NCBI GenBank assembly: GCA_947495125.1
Contig: CANLXL010000003.1
Span: 1 to 64,000, forward strand
Direction of reading: 5' to 3'
Source of the DNA: an uncultured Flaviramulus sp.
GTDB lineage: Bacteria > Bacteroidota > Bacteroidia > Flavobacteriales > Flavobacteriaceae
Length of the DNA stretch: 64,000 nucleotides
The first letter of the stretch is position 1. The number at the start of each line of letters is the position of its first letter. Positions 32,709 to 41,919 of this stretch are shown in pieces. The notes under the pieces were generated by a model. That model was not told the origin of the DNA. It did no database searches and worked only from the letters and a program-made list of their open reading frames with translations. The position numbers and the translations under genes were made by a program.

Positions 32709-33944
32709 TCATTTTTGAATGAATGCAAAAACGCCCTTTTTATTCCCGACAACGATATCTGTTTTTCCATCAGCATTTAAATCTCCGGTACTTATTTGTC
32801 TACCGACACCGGAATTATCATCAATCAAATAAGGGATAAATTCGACGGTTCCATCTTTATGTCTTTGTGTTTTAAACCAATATAAAACGGCAGGATTTTC
32901 GGCTCCCGGATCACGTCCGTTATGCGCATAATAACATTTTCCCGTTACAATATCAAAAATCCCGTCACCATCGATATCTGAATAATCTAAGGCATGTAAC
33001 TGACTAAAGGACACCCCATATGCATTATCTGCTTTTGAGTCTGTCATTATGATATGCTCTTTAAAAGTTATGCCATCATCAGTATGCATCTGTTCATGCC
33101 AGGAGAGTCCATATCCATGAGCGTTCATCGCTGTTACAACATCATTGTCGCCATCGCCATCCACATCAAAAGCAAACATTTGAGCACCACCCTGCTCCGG
33201 GGAGAAGGGATATTCATGGAATTTCCAAAACGTCTTACGGTTCCAGTTTTCGGGTTGTTCCCACCAGCCGTTTTTTTCAAGTATATCGGTATACCCATCA
33301 TTGTTAATGTCAGCGGCACCTAAACCGTGTATAAACACTGGAAAACGTTTGGGGTTGTGCGGGCTAATCGCCAAAGTCTTCCATCCGGTTGCATTATTAT
33401 CCCAGGAAACCCCAAGTGTGATTTGTCCGTTACTAAAGGCCAGAAGTTCTTTGTTTTCATCTCCAATAACATTGATTAAGATCGGAGACTCATTGCAAAT
33501 ATGATTCTGGGCATCATGATACACAGGTACTTCTTTTACCAGCTCGAAAGACTTCTCTATTTCACCGGGATTCTTAACCCATTTACTATCGGTCCCTGGA
33601 ACTCCAATGCGTAATATATCGGTCCACTTATCATCATTAAAATTTCCCGGAAACGTAAAAAAGTTAGTGGCATAGCCTTCCAGTCCCGGCCCCGTAATGG
33701 GGTAATATTTTATGGGAGCATAGGCTAATTTAGTTTTAAACTTTGGTCCTTTCCACCACATGGGACCCGCAATAATATCGGGATGCCCATCGGCGTTAAG
33801 ATCACCCATTGATGCCCCTTCAGTAATATATTTGTCTAACAGTTGTACTCTCTTAAAAGTGACCTTTGTTGGCGGTAACTTTTTTGCTTGCGCCTGTGCC
33901 GATATCATGGCCATCACCATTATCCAGGAAACGTAATATTTCAT
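32709..33944 (-). CDS. FG-GAP/VCBS repeat secreted protein
   Basis: A 411-residue secreted protein with signal peptide (MKYYVSWIMVMAMISAQAQA) and at least five FG-GAP/VCBS-type calcium-binding repeats: GDLNADGHPDIIAG, GAADINNDGYTDIL, DVDGDGDNDVVTA, DIDGDGIFDIVTG and GDLNADGKTDIVVG. These are expected to form a beta-propeller on the periplasmic or cell-surface side. The ATG at 33944 gives the clean signal peptide; in-frame ATG and TTG codons at 33962 and 33965 are less likely. It follows the PVC-type dehydrogenase gene by 28 bases and may be a binding partner or an enzyme of that complex. Confidence 0.9.
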   Translation of the reverse strand: MKYYVSWIMVMAMISAQAQAKKLPPTKVTFKRVQLLDKYITEGASMGDLNADGHPDIIAGPMWWKGPKFKTKLAYAPIKYYPITGPGLEGYATNFFTFPGNFNDDKWTDILRIGVPGTDSKWVKNPGEIEKSFELVKEVPVYHDAQNHICNESPILINVIGDENKELLAFSNGQITLGVSWDNNATGWKTLAISPHNPKRFPVFIHGLGAADINNDGYTDILEKNGWWEQPENWNRKTFWKFHEYPFSPEQGGAQMFAFDVDGDGDNDVVTAMNAHGYGLSWHEQMHTDDGITFKEHIIMTDSKADNAYGVSFSQLHALDYSDIDGDGIFDIVTGKCYYAHNGRDPGAENPAVLYWFKTQRHKDGTVEFIPYLIDDNSGVGRQISTGDLNADGKTDIVVGNKKGVFAFIQK

Positions 33945-33972
33945 ATGAGTTAAAACAGGCATCAACCGATCT

Positions 33973-36900
33973 TTATTTTAATGTTCTAATATAGGCCAAT
34001 AAATCGGCAACTTGTTTATCTGAATAGCCATCAATAAGTCCTTTAACCATAAACGATCGTCCGCCAAGAAAGCCTTGGCTTTTAATTTCATTAGCCTGGA
34101 TAAATACTTTAGCACCTCCCATAAACCCAATAGAAGTTCCTTTATCATCTCGTTTTATAAGATAGCCTTCAATATTACTTCCGTCGGTTTTAGTGACTCT
34201 GAAAATGGCATAACTACCTTCCAGCGCAGCATCGGGGTCAAGAATTGCAGTTAATAGAGCTTCATTCTCTCGCAATGCGGAACCATCAAGTGCCGGCGCA
34301 TAATCAAATCCTTTATCACCAAGACTATGGCAGAGCAAACAGGTTTGAAATAAGCCTTCGCCTTCTTTGGCATTACCGCCTCCTTTTTCGGCAATAGCCA
34401 TAACATGTTCCAACTTCGCTTCAAACGCTTTTTTATCTTCTTCCCGTTGGTTTTTAACCTGATTTAATAATGTTATTCCGATAGGGTCCTCTTTATCAGA
34501 CTGAAGTACTTTTTCGGCACTGGACATATCAAATACCTTATGCGACAGTAAATCTTTTTCAAACAACTGTTTTAAAAGTAAGGCTCCTTTTTTAGATCCG
34601 GACAGTTCTTTCGTAACCTGTTTTTGTTGTGCCTCATCCAGATCCGATAACCGAGCTGTTAAAATAGCTTTGGCCAGAGATTGATCTGCTTTTGCCAATG
34701 CATGTAATGCAGAAATTCGAATCTGATCTTCTAAGTTATCATTTTCAGATAATTGTGCAAAAATGGTTTTGTTCTGTGCAGGCTGACTTTCAAGAGCGTG
34801 AAGAATCAAACTTAAGGTTTCCGAAGATGATGTTTCCTTAATTAACGGAACGATTTCGGTTTGTAAATTCTTAATACGTAATTTTCCAACAGCTTCTAAG
34901 CCTAAACGTTGGGCAGATTCATCCGTGCTTTGCAACAAAGATTTCACGGGTTTTGTCAGCAATTGCGTGAGCTCGTTTGATTGTACCTGCGCTAAATTCT
35001 TTAACATAAAGGACACATGCGTTTCTGCTTTATCCAACTTTTCCAGTGCGGGTTTCACCGCTTTAAGTATGGCCGGATTTGAAAGCATATTCGCAATGAT
35101 GATAAAGGTCGATTCGTTTAAATCTATAGTTCCGCCTTGCTGTGTCCATAAATCAAGAAACACGCGCTCACGTTCTTTTTCTTTCAGGGCCTGACTCGCC
35201 CATATAAGATTCGTGGGGTTTAGTTGTTTTGCTTTTGGTGAGGCTATAAATTTTTTCAATTCATCAGGGTAGCTTTCAAGGGTTTGTCTGGCTAAAAAAC
35301 GTTCGAAATTGCGTTCGTAAGGCCCGCCCATTGTATTACCTTCAAGCTCAGGCTTACAAGCCTTCACCAGTAAATTTATGGTTTCTGAATTAGCAGTTCC
35401 CACTTCGTTTAATGTTCTTAGCACCTGAGACCGTACCATCGGGTTGCTGTCTTCTGAAACGTTTTCTAAAGCATTAGCTATCGCATGGGCATCCAATGAA
35501 AAAGACGCTAGTGAACGTACAGCCTCTCGACGTAAATCGTGCTTCGGTGATGCCAATAGTTTATCTATTAATACCTTATCATAATGACGAATTCCCTCTA
35601 AAGACCATAAGGCCAGAATACGGGTCATTTCGCTTTGAGACTGATCTGAAGCAAGAGTAACCAATGCCGTTGAAAGGTCTTTAGTTTCTGCAATCGGGCG
35701 ATCACTAATTTGATGCCATGCCGCACGTTTTGCCCAAAGTGAAGGCGATTTTAAATGTTGAACAAGATCTTCAGTTTTAAGCTCATAAAAGTTTGGAATC
35801 TTTCTTGGTTTTTGCGATTTATGACGAATTCTCCAGATGCGCCCATGCGACTTATCGCGATCGGGATGTGTTGTTGGCAATTCGTTATGTGATATGATTT
35901 TATTGTACCAGTCTGCAATGTATAGACATCCATCGGGGCCAAACTCCATGTTAACGGGTCTGAACCAATCATCTTTAGACGCCAATAGATCCGGTAAATG
36001 TTTTGCTGAAATCGTTCCATCAGGGTTACGCACTATCTTTACACAGTTTATGGTACTGGTAATAGGGTTTGCTAAAAAGGCAACATCTTTCCATTCTTCA
36101 GGAAAAGATCCCGATTCATCGTCTGCAAAAGCCAGCCCTGAAATGCCCGTTCCTCCGACACGAAAATCATGTAATTTCGGAAGCCAGGGTTGATAAGAAC
36201 GAATGCGATCACTTCCTATACCCGGAAATCCGGTTCCGACTTCCATGGGGTTAATAGAATACCCGAGATCATTAGCTTCCGTTCCGTACCACTGTCCGTT
36301 CCCTCTAAGTTGGAATCCCCAAATATTATTTAGTCCCGAACTTACCATTTCTAATTTTTTAGCATCTAACGAAAACCTCGCGATTTTACTAAAATCGATA
36401 CGCAGCTTGGCATCACTAACTAAAGACGTGACTTTCCCTTTATTCAGGGCGCCATGACTAAAATGAATCCAATCACCCGGAGCGCGCACCAATAAATGCG
36501 CCATGGTATGCGTATCTGTAATTCCAAATCCGGTTAACAGCGGTGTTCTCTTATCCGCTTTTCCGTCATTATTGGTGTCACTAAGGAAAAATAATTCTGA
36601 GCCTTGAGCAACGTAACTCCCGTTTTTATAAGGTAATATACTTTGCGGCAATGCTAAACCATCTGCCCAAACATTAGCTTTTGTATCCGATTTATTATAC
36701 AGGTTTGAAAGCACAATTATTTTATCTTTTCCTTTAGTTTCTCCGCGATACAGTTTAAAAATACGTTGAAAGCTTTCGTTTTTTTCCTGCTCTTCAGGGT
36801 TATCCATTAACCTCAACAATTCTTGCCATTTGATATCCGCAACAGGATCTAAGGGATACATTTCAGCCGTTTGTGTCCATAGCCTTCCGGTGTCATCGAA

Positions 36901-37164
36901 GGTCATGTCAATAGGATTGACAATACCGTCTCTTTCACTGGCCACTAACTCAACAACAAATCCTTTAGGGACTTTGAAGCCTGCCAATTCTTCTTCCGGA
37001 GAAAATATTTTTGTACGCTGAGATAAGGTCTTTCTTGCGTAGGCGTCTAATTGCTCTTGAGTTAACGTCGGATCTTCATCTGTTACCGATTTATCTTCTT
37101 TTTTGCATGCAAAATTTAATAAAACTAAAACACTCAATAGAAGAGAGAATCTGTTTTTAATCAT
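33973..37164 (-). CDS. PVC-type haem-binding dehydrogenase with HEAT repeats (lipoprotein)
   Basis: A 1063-residue lipoprotein (LLNFAC). Residues about 45-450 are a beta-propeller dehydrogenase-like domain (PKGFVVELVASERDG, then MEFGPDGCLYIADWYNKIIS). The middle, about 470-900, is made of HEAT-like helical repeats. The C-terminal cytochrome c domain (about 930-1063) carries the haem motif CLLCH. The C-terminal block from ALEGSYAIFRVTKTDG to KQVADLLAYIRTLK is typical of planctomycete/Bacteroidota membrane-bound dehydrogenase-type proteins. Expected role: haem-dependent oxidation of a periplasmic sugar or alcohol. The operon partner DUF1080 hydrolase/lyase suggests it makes or handles 3-keto-glycosides; that link is inferred. 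Confidence 0.9.
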   Translation of the reverse strand: MIKNRFSLLLSVLVLLNFACKKEDKSVTDEDPTLTQEQLDAYARKTLSQRTKIFSPEEELAGFKVPKGFVVELVASERDGIVNPIDMTFDDTGRLWTQTAEMYPLDPVADIKWQELLRLMDNPEEQEKNESFQRIFKLYRGETKGKDKIIVLSNLYNKSDTKANVWADGLALPQSILPYKNGSYVAQGSELFFLSDTNNDGKADKRTPLLTGFGITDTHTMAHLLVRAPGDWIHFSHGALNKGKVTSLVSDAKLRIDFSKIARFSLDAKKLEMVSSGLNNIWGFQLRGNGQWYGTEANDLGYSINPMEVGTGFPGIGSDRIRSYQPWLPKLHDFRVGGTGISGLAFADDESGSFPEEWKDVAFLANPITSTINCVKIVRNPDGTISAKHLPDLLASKDDWFRPVNMEFGPDGCLYIADWYNKIISHNELPTTHPDRDKSHGRIWRIRHKSQKPRKIPNFYELKTEDLVQHLKSPSLWAKRAAWHQISDRPIAETKDLSTALVTLASDQSQSEMTRILALWSLEGIRHYDKVLIDKLLASPKHDLRREAVRSLASFSLDAHAIANALENVSEDSNPMVRSQVLRTLNEVGTANSETINLLVKACKPELEGNTMGGPYERNFERFLARQTLESYPDELKKFIASPKAKQLNPTNLIWASQALKEKERERVFLDLWTQQGGTIDLNESTFIIIANMLSNPAILKAVKPALEKLDKAETHVSFMLKNLAQVQSNELTQLLTKPVKSLLQSTDESAQRLGLEAVGKLRIKNLQTEIVPLIKETSSSETLSLILHALESQPAQNKTIFAQLSENDNLEDQIRISALHALAKADQSLAKAILTARLSDLDEAQQKQVTKELSGSKKGALLLKQLFEKDLLSHKVFDMSSAEKVLQSDKEDPIGITLLNQVKNQREEDKKAFEAKLEHVMAIAEKGGGNAKEGEGLFQTCLLCHSLGDKGFDYAPALDGSALRENEALLTAILDPDAALEGSYAIFRVTKTDGSNIEGYLIKRDDKGTSIGFMGGAKVFIQANEIKSQGFLGGRSFMVKGLIDGYSDKQVADLLAYIRTLK

Positions 37165-37187
37165 AATAATTATGTTTCAGGAGTGTT

Positions 37188-37850
37188 TTATAATTCTGTT
37201 ATGGTAATATTTTTAAACTCTATTTTAGCATTACCTCCACTGTGCAGTTGCATCCCAAAAACACCTTTTGATGGTATATTTTTATCTGTTTCTATGTACT
37301 CAGAAGTTTTTACACCATTAATATAGAGTTCGTGTTTGTTTCCTTTGCATCTTACAATATAGCTGTTCCAACCATCCTCATTTAGGATATGTTTTAAAGT
37401 GCTTAGATCTCCACCGACTAACTTTCCGCGTCGATGTTCATCGTAAATATCGCCCCAGTATCCTTTCCCAATATCGGCCTGATAGCCAATAATTTTATGG
37501 TCTTTAATGATAGAACGATATTGAATTCCACTATTTATTAATCCGAGACTATGATCTCCCGTTAATCTGAAAAGACAGCGAAATTCAAAATTCTCATAGG
37601 CTTTAATAGTTTGTAAATAGGTATTGGTAGGGATGTTATGAACACCATCTCCTCCCGTGATAACACCATCGACAACAGACCAATATTTTTGATTTTCAGG
37701 ATTTACAGCTTTCCAACCTTCTAAGGATGTCCCATTAAATAATGACGTGGTGTTTTTTTGGGCAGTACAACTTAAGCTACTTAACATTAAAATGAGTATT
37801 AATGTATTTACGACAGGCTTTGAACCATGGGTTTGAAAATATCTTTTCAT
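37188..37850 (-). CDS. DUF1080 family protein (3-keto-glycoside hydrolase/lyase type)
   Basis: A 220-residue secreted lectin-like beta-sandwich protein of the DUF1080 family (now called 3-keto-disaccharide hydrolase). The leader ends near LSSLSCTAQ. Blocks include TSLFNGTSLEGWKAVNPENQ, YWSVVDGVITGG, FEFRCLFRLTGDHSLGLINS, GIQYR and GVFGMQLHSGG. Characterised members cleave 3-keto-glycosides by elimination or hydrolysis. It is the first gene of a seven-gene leftward operon. The spacer ahead of it holds two operator-like symmetric sites. The real substrate in this organism is unknown. Confidence 0.9.
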   Translation of the reverse strand: MKRYFQTHGSKPVVNTLILILMLSSLSCTAQKNTTSLFNGTSLEGWKAVNPENQKYWSVVDGVITGGDGVHNIPTNTYLQTIKAYENFEFRCLFRLTGDHSLGLINSGIQYRSIIKDHKIIGYQADIGKGYWGDIYDEHRRGKLVGGDLSTLKHILNEDGWNSYIVRCKGNKHELYINGVKTSEYIETDKNIPSKGVFGMQLHSGGNAKIEFKNITITEL

Positions 37851-37927
37851 AAGAATACGAGTTGATTAGAGAAACTCAAATTTATAAAAAGAACAAACCT
37901 AAGCACTTTACAAGATACTAAAAGTTG

Positions 37928-37953
37928 TCCCAAAGGTGCTTTGGGATATCCCA
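37928..37953. promoter_or_regulatory. Overlapping dyads upstream of the DUF1080 operon
   Basis: TCCCAAA (37928-37934) and TTTGGGA (37940-37946) form an inverted repeat around GGTGC. The second arm overlaps a perfect 12-base palindrome TGGGATATCCCA at 37942-37953. They lie about 80-100 bases upstream of the first gene of the leftward operon and look like operator sites, possibly for the AraC-type sensor or another regulator. Binding is inferred. Confidence 0.4.
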
Positions 37954-38024
37954 GAGCGTGTTTCGAAAAATAAAAAACAAAGTTTGTTTATGGCGTTTAC
38001 CGGTATCCATAATACCAAAAAAGT

Positions 38025-38052
38025 AAAGGGAAGTCGTTAACGACTTCCCTTT
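38025..38052 (-). terminator. Strong intrinsic terminator after the TlpA cluster
   Basis: AAAGGGAAGTCG (38025-38036), loop TTAA, CGACTTCCCTTT (38041-38052): a perfect 12-base-pair stem. On the leftward transcript it is followed by a T-rich tail (TTTACTTTTTT), and on the plus strand by TTT, so it may work in both directions. It ends the TlpA gene cluster before the DUF1080 promoter region. Confidence 0.75.
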
Positions 38053-38198
38053 TTTCATCTTCTAATTTTAGAGTGACTAATTCAAAAAAACAAACTATAT
38101 TAAGACCATAGTTATGTTTAAAGATGATTTCTACTTACTAAGTCGTAGAATTTCCTTCATACCCTGATTAAAGAAATGTTAAAAATTTTATGAATTTG

Positions 38199-39354
38199 TT
38201 AAAATCCGAAAATTTCTTCGAGTTTTTTATCCAGTTCCTCTCCATGTAAATGTTTTGCAACTATTTTACCGTTCTTATCTAAAAGATATGTCGAAGGTAA
38301 ATAGGGTGCCGCATAAGCTGTAATCACTTTTGCAGTAAATGGCGGCCCTTGATCTCTGGGTGGAAACACATCGGCCACCTGAATCCATTCTAATCCATCA
38401 ATCTTTTATTGCCTTTTTCCATTGATCGTGATTGCTATCATTTGTTACGGCGACAACCTCAAACCCTTTGTCTTTATACTTATTATAAACTTCTTTTAAA
38501 TGTGGGTAGGATTTACGACATGGCACACACCAGGACGCCCAAAAATCTACCAGCACAACTTTTTCACCTCTTAACGAGGACAATGTAAAATCTTTACCTT
38601 GATCTGTTTTAAGTGTAAAGTCCGGAGCAGTTTCACCTATGGCCGTTCTTTTTAAACCTTCCAGTTCATCTTTTAAGGGTTTATAAAAACTTGACTTCTT
38701 AACTGTATCGCTAAAACCTTCGACAATTTGCTGAAATTCTTCAAAGGTTTGATCCACCTCATTGGCCTGCATACGCATATAAAAGGCTGCAACGACTGAA
38801 TTTGGGTTATTCAGCGCATAATCTTTGATGTACTTTGCTTGTACTTTGCGAAAAGCTTCACGAGCATCGGAAATAGCTTCATAGTTCTTTTTATAGGCTT
38901 CCGAGCCTTTTTCCAGGGTTTTCCCCAGTTCAAAAAGTTCCTGTAATTTCCTTGCTTCAGGTGTATTTCGAATATAACCGGATACTATATTAAACTCATC
39001 ATTAATGCCCGATCCGGTAATTTCCACATCGCTAATCTGACCTCTGTCATCTGCTTTACTGATATCTACTTTCACGTTAAATATTTCATTATCAAGTAAC
39101 AGACCAAAACTGTATTGATTATTAATCCGGAAATATTGCTGGGTTGCTCCATCCAATTTTCCCTTTAAAGTGAAACTTCCTTTGGTAATGTTTATCGTGT
39201 CTTTGCCACTAACTAAAATACCATTATCAACGCCTTTTATAGTTCCCGAAACTATATAACCTTCATTGGTTCTTGTTTCTTTTTTATCCGTTTTACAGCT
39301 TGACACCCATATGAGGCATAAAAAACCCATCCCATATTTTAATACCGTTCTCAT
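38199..39354 (-). pseudogene. TlpA-like thioredoxin lipoprotein, interrupted by a +1-base frameshift
   Basis: The first 318 codons (from ATG 39354, leader ending WVSSC) encode a DUF4369-type N-terminal beta domain and a thioredoxin fold with the redox motif WCVPC. The frame then stops at KAIKD. The missing C-terminal part, DGLEWIQVADVFPP to KLEEIFGF ending at 38199, continues in another frame. Total length is 3n+1, so one extra base is the simplest cause. It maps to the AAAA run (TTTT at 38404-38407); with AAA the joint reads KAIKIDGLEW, as expected for the family. Periplasmic thiol:disulfide reductase if intact. Either a true mutation or a homopolymer sequencing error. Last gene of the second module, 16 bases after its neighbour. 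Confidence 0.8.
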
Positions 39355-39370
39355 CTTTTCCTTTTTATGT

Positions 39371-40582
39371 TTATTTATCGAACAATGCCGCCAGGTCGCG
39401 ATCCATATCGTCATCATTTCCTCCACCACTTCCGTAGCGCCCAATAATGACTCCTTCAGGGTCTACCAAAATCTTGGTAGGTAGGGTGCTGATATTATAC
39501 CCTTCACTAATGTCTTTATGTTTGTTAATTTGCTGACGTGTTTCAGGATTGTACTCCAATCCTCTTAATACATGATGCCAAATCCCAATTTGATCTTTTT
39601 CCACGGCTTTTCGCCATTTGTCATGAGCGCGATCATCGTCAGAAACTCCTAAAATCTCCAAGCCTTTCGGGTTATATTTTTTATATAATTGAATTAAATG
39701 TGGGTTTCCTTTTCTACAGGGCACACACCAACTGGCCCAAAAATCGATAAGTAGGTATTTCCCTTTAAAATCGGCCAACTTTAGAGGGTTACCATGAATA
39801 TCTATCGTGTCAAAATTTCCAGCCATAGCACCGGGAATACCTTTTTTCATATTTTCCAATTCGGTCACCAAGCGTCGTCCCATGCCTATTTTTAAATGCT
39901 CCGGATTGAACTGATCTACGATAGATTTAGCTTCATCGTATTTTAAATCTCTCAACTGGAACATTAACGACTGCACACTGACATAGGATTTCGGGTTGTC
40001 TTTTATAAACTTTAAGGTTGCCTTACCTTGTTCATCCCACATAGGTGCTAATTTGCCTCGAGCTTCATTATCTTCATATTTTATCGCTTCTAATTCGTCT
40101 TCACCGGCTCCGGCTTCTGCGGCTTTTTTGTATTTTTCTGCAATGGCTTCAAAGTGCTTTTGTTCTTTTTTATAATTTGCAGCAATTTCTTTTCTGATAA
40201 TATCTAAGCGATATTGATCATTCTGTGTTTTAGAACCTGTTAATTCAGATTTAGAAAAATTCTCGTAATTAAGGTTTAAAGTCATAATTGACGGTTCAAC
40301 AAGGAGTGATAGATTGTTCTCTTCCGACATGCCTCGAATATTGGCATCTTTAACCAGAGAAATTTGCCCTATGGCACCTTCGAGTTTATTTTCGATTTGA
40401 AATTTCCCATCGACCACTTTTATAGTGTCAACCTTTGGATAATTGAACATGTAAATCTCACCATGATCCAATCCGGTTACGGTGGCATTGATACGATACT
40501 TTCCTTCTTGGAGGGGAGCTTCACCACAACTAAAGACTATTAGTGTGATTACAAGCAGTTTAAATATATTTTTAAGTTTCAT
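39371..40582 (-). CDS. TlpA-like thioredoxin lipoprotein
   Basis: A 403-residue periplasmic lipoprotein (LIVFSC). The N-terminal DUF4369-type beta domain spans about residues 20-120 (YRINATVTGLDHGEIYMFNY). A charged helical middle follows (about 120-240), then a C-terminal thioredoxin domain with YLLIDFWASWCVPCRKGNPH and the cis-Pro loop STLPTKILVDPEG. The CxxC and cis-Pro indicate an active thiol:disulfide reductase facing the periplasm. A Gly/Asp-rich tail (SGGGNDDDMDRDL) is unusual. The ATG at 40582 gives the clean leader. It lies between two frameshifted paralogues, 10 and 16 bases apart, downstream of the SusCD genes. Confidence 0.9.
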   Translation of the reverse strand: MKLKNIFKLLVITLIVFSCGEAPLQEGKYRINATVTGLDHGEIYMFNYPKVDTIKVVDGKFQIENKLEGAIGQISLVKDANIRGMSEENNLSLLVEPSIMTLNLNYENFSKSELTGSKTQNDQYRLDIIRKEIAANYKKEQKHFEAIAEKYKKAAEAGAGEDELEAIKYEDNEARGKLAPMWDEQGKATLKFIKDNPKSYVSVQSLMFQLRDLKYDEAKSIVDQFNPEHLKIGMGRRLVTELENMKKGIPGAMAGNFDTIDIHGNPLKLADFKGKYLLIDFWASWCVPCRKGNPHLIQLYKKYNPKGLEILGVSDDDRAHDKWRKAVEKDQIGIWHHVLRGLEYNPETRQQINKHKDISEGYNISTLPTKILVDPEGVIIGRYGSGGGNDDDMDRDLAALFDK

Positions 40583-40592
40583 ATGAATTGTT

Positions 40593-41719
40593 TTAATGTA
40601 AATATTTCTCAAGTATTTCTTCCAGGGCTTCTCCTCTTAAAGATTCCCCCAGTATTTCTCCTTTAGAATTAACCAATATATTATATGGGATTCCTCTAAT
40701 GCCATAATCTGAGGCGGCTTTAGATTTAAACGCCGTTAAGTCGGCAGCATTAATCCAGGTCGTTTTTTCTTCATCCAAAGCTTTTGTCCATTTTTCTTTG
40801 CTTTCATCTAGTGACACCGCAAAAATCTCGAAGCCTTTATCCTTATAGGCTTTATAGGCCAAACGTAAATGTGGAAATTCCGCCCGACATGGGCCACACC
40901 AAGATGCCCGGAAGTCTAACAAGACCAGTTTGTTGTTTTTAAGAATTTTAGACTATAGGCTTTCCCTTCTACATCTTGTGCAGTAACATCTGTATATTGT
41001 GTTCCTACCCGAGACTTTTTAACAATTCCGGCTGCTTCTTTAGCTTTTCTTTCCTTATAAAATTGTAATACGTAACCCATTCGTTTTGCACCAGGATGAT
41101 CTGGGTAAGTTTCGGTTACTTGTAATGCCTGGGTTTCAAATTTTTCGAATTCCTTATCGTAATAGTATTGATCCGCCAAGTGTATCTGATGTTTAGGGTG
41201 CGTTTCCGGATACCAGCTATATTCCACGTTGCCAATAATAGGGAAGAGATCTTGTTGTAATTTTTGAATGGTTACTTTTTGTTCGTCCGTTGGATTTCCT
41301 GACTCCAAGGCCATTACTTTTTTACGTAACTCAAGATATTCAGGGTTCTTATGTGACGCATATACCTTATGTGCATACAGGCTTCCATTGACTTCAAATT
41401 TTGGATACTTAGAGAGCACTCCTGAATAGGTTAACTCTCTTTTTTCTACGAATAATTTTCCATATTGCGGATCTTCACCAAAGGTGGTTACTTTGGTATA
41501 ATACTCATCTTCATAGGGGATATATCCGGATAGGGTAAATGTCCCATTATCGATTTTAGCACTGGAAAAAGGAATTAAATCCTTTCCTTTAATGTTACAC
41601 AGATGTATAGAATCCGCCTTTTTAAGATTTGGAAAATCTCCAATTAATTTAAAGTTATTTTCCTGAGCAAAACTATGTAGTGAGACTAGGGCAATGACAA
41701 ATGCAATTATTTTTTTCAT
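40593..41719 (-). pseudogene. TlpA-like thioredoxin, interrupted by a one-base deletion
   Basis: The 5' part (ATG 41719, signal AFVIALVSLHSFAQ) encodes a DUF4369-type domain and a helical linker. It runs to EGKAYSLKFLKTTNWSC and stops at 40916. The 3' part, NNKLVLLDFRASWCGPCR to LEEILEKYLH, ends at 40593 in another frame. Total length is 3n+2. Restoring one A in the AAAA run (TTTT at 40946-40949) gives SLKILKNNKLVLLDFRASW, the normal family joint. The thioredoxin half retains WCGPC and a cis-Pro (GIRGIPYNILV). Either the strain makes no full-length protein or the base call is wrong. It is the first gene after susD in this module. Confidence 0.8.
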
Positions 41720-41876
41720 TTTAAAATATTTTATAATTAGTTTAAGACTATGAACACGCATTGTGCTCTAACTACCAGGTTGCTTATAATTGCCTTACCC
41801 CCGGTTAAAGAAGTGTTAAAAATTTAAAAAATCTGAAGCGGACAGGCCATTTTATAATAATATCAAGAAGATAAAA

Positions 41877-41909
41877 AGTCCTGGTCTCATAAAATTGGAG
41901 ACCAGGACT
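41877..41909 (-). terminator. Strong hairpin between susD and the TlpA genes (second module)
   Basis: AGTCCTGGTCTC (41877-41888) and GAGACCAGGACT (41898-41909) form a perfect 12-base-pair stem around a nine-base loop. It is followed on the leftward transcript by TTTT, about ten bases past the SusD stop codon. It should end or attenuate most susCD transcripts before the TlpA genes. Confidence 0.7.
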
Positions 41910-41919
41910 AAAAGGCATA

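Larger units (their letters stand above)
37851..38198. other. Intergenic region between the TlpA cluster and the DUF1080 operon
   Basis: No gene is supported in this 348-base stretch. It contains the end of the leftward TlpA transcript with a strong terminator (38025-38052), and the promoter/operator area of the DUF1080 operon with dyads at 37928-37953. The remaining bases are AT-rich without further structure I can name. Confidence 0.6.

Noticed and set aside
39355..39444. Upstream extension of the TlpA gene at 38199-39354 to an in-frame codon at 39444
   Set aside because: It would overlap the end of the preceding gene and put 30 non-hydrophobic residues before a clear lipoprotein leader that starts at ATG 39354.
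38404..40949. Programmed ribosomal frameshifting in the two broken TlpA genes
   Set aside because: The two sites need opposite shifts, lack a slippery heptamer followed by a pseudoknot that I can see, and intact paralogues have no such site. Simple indels are more likely.
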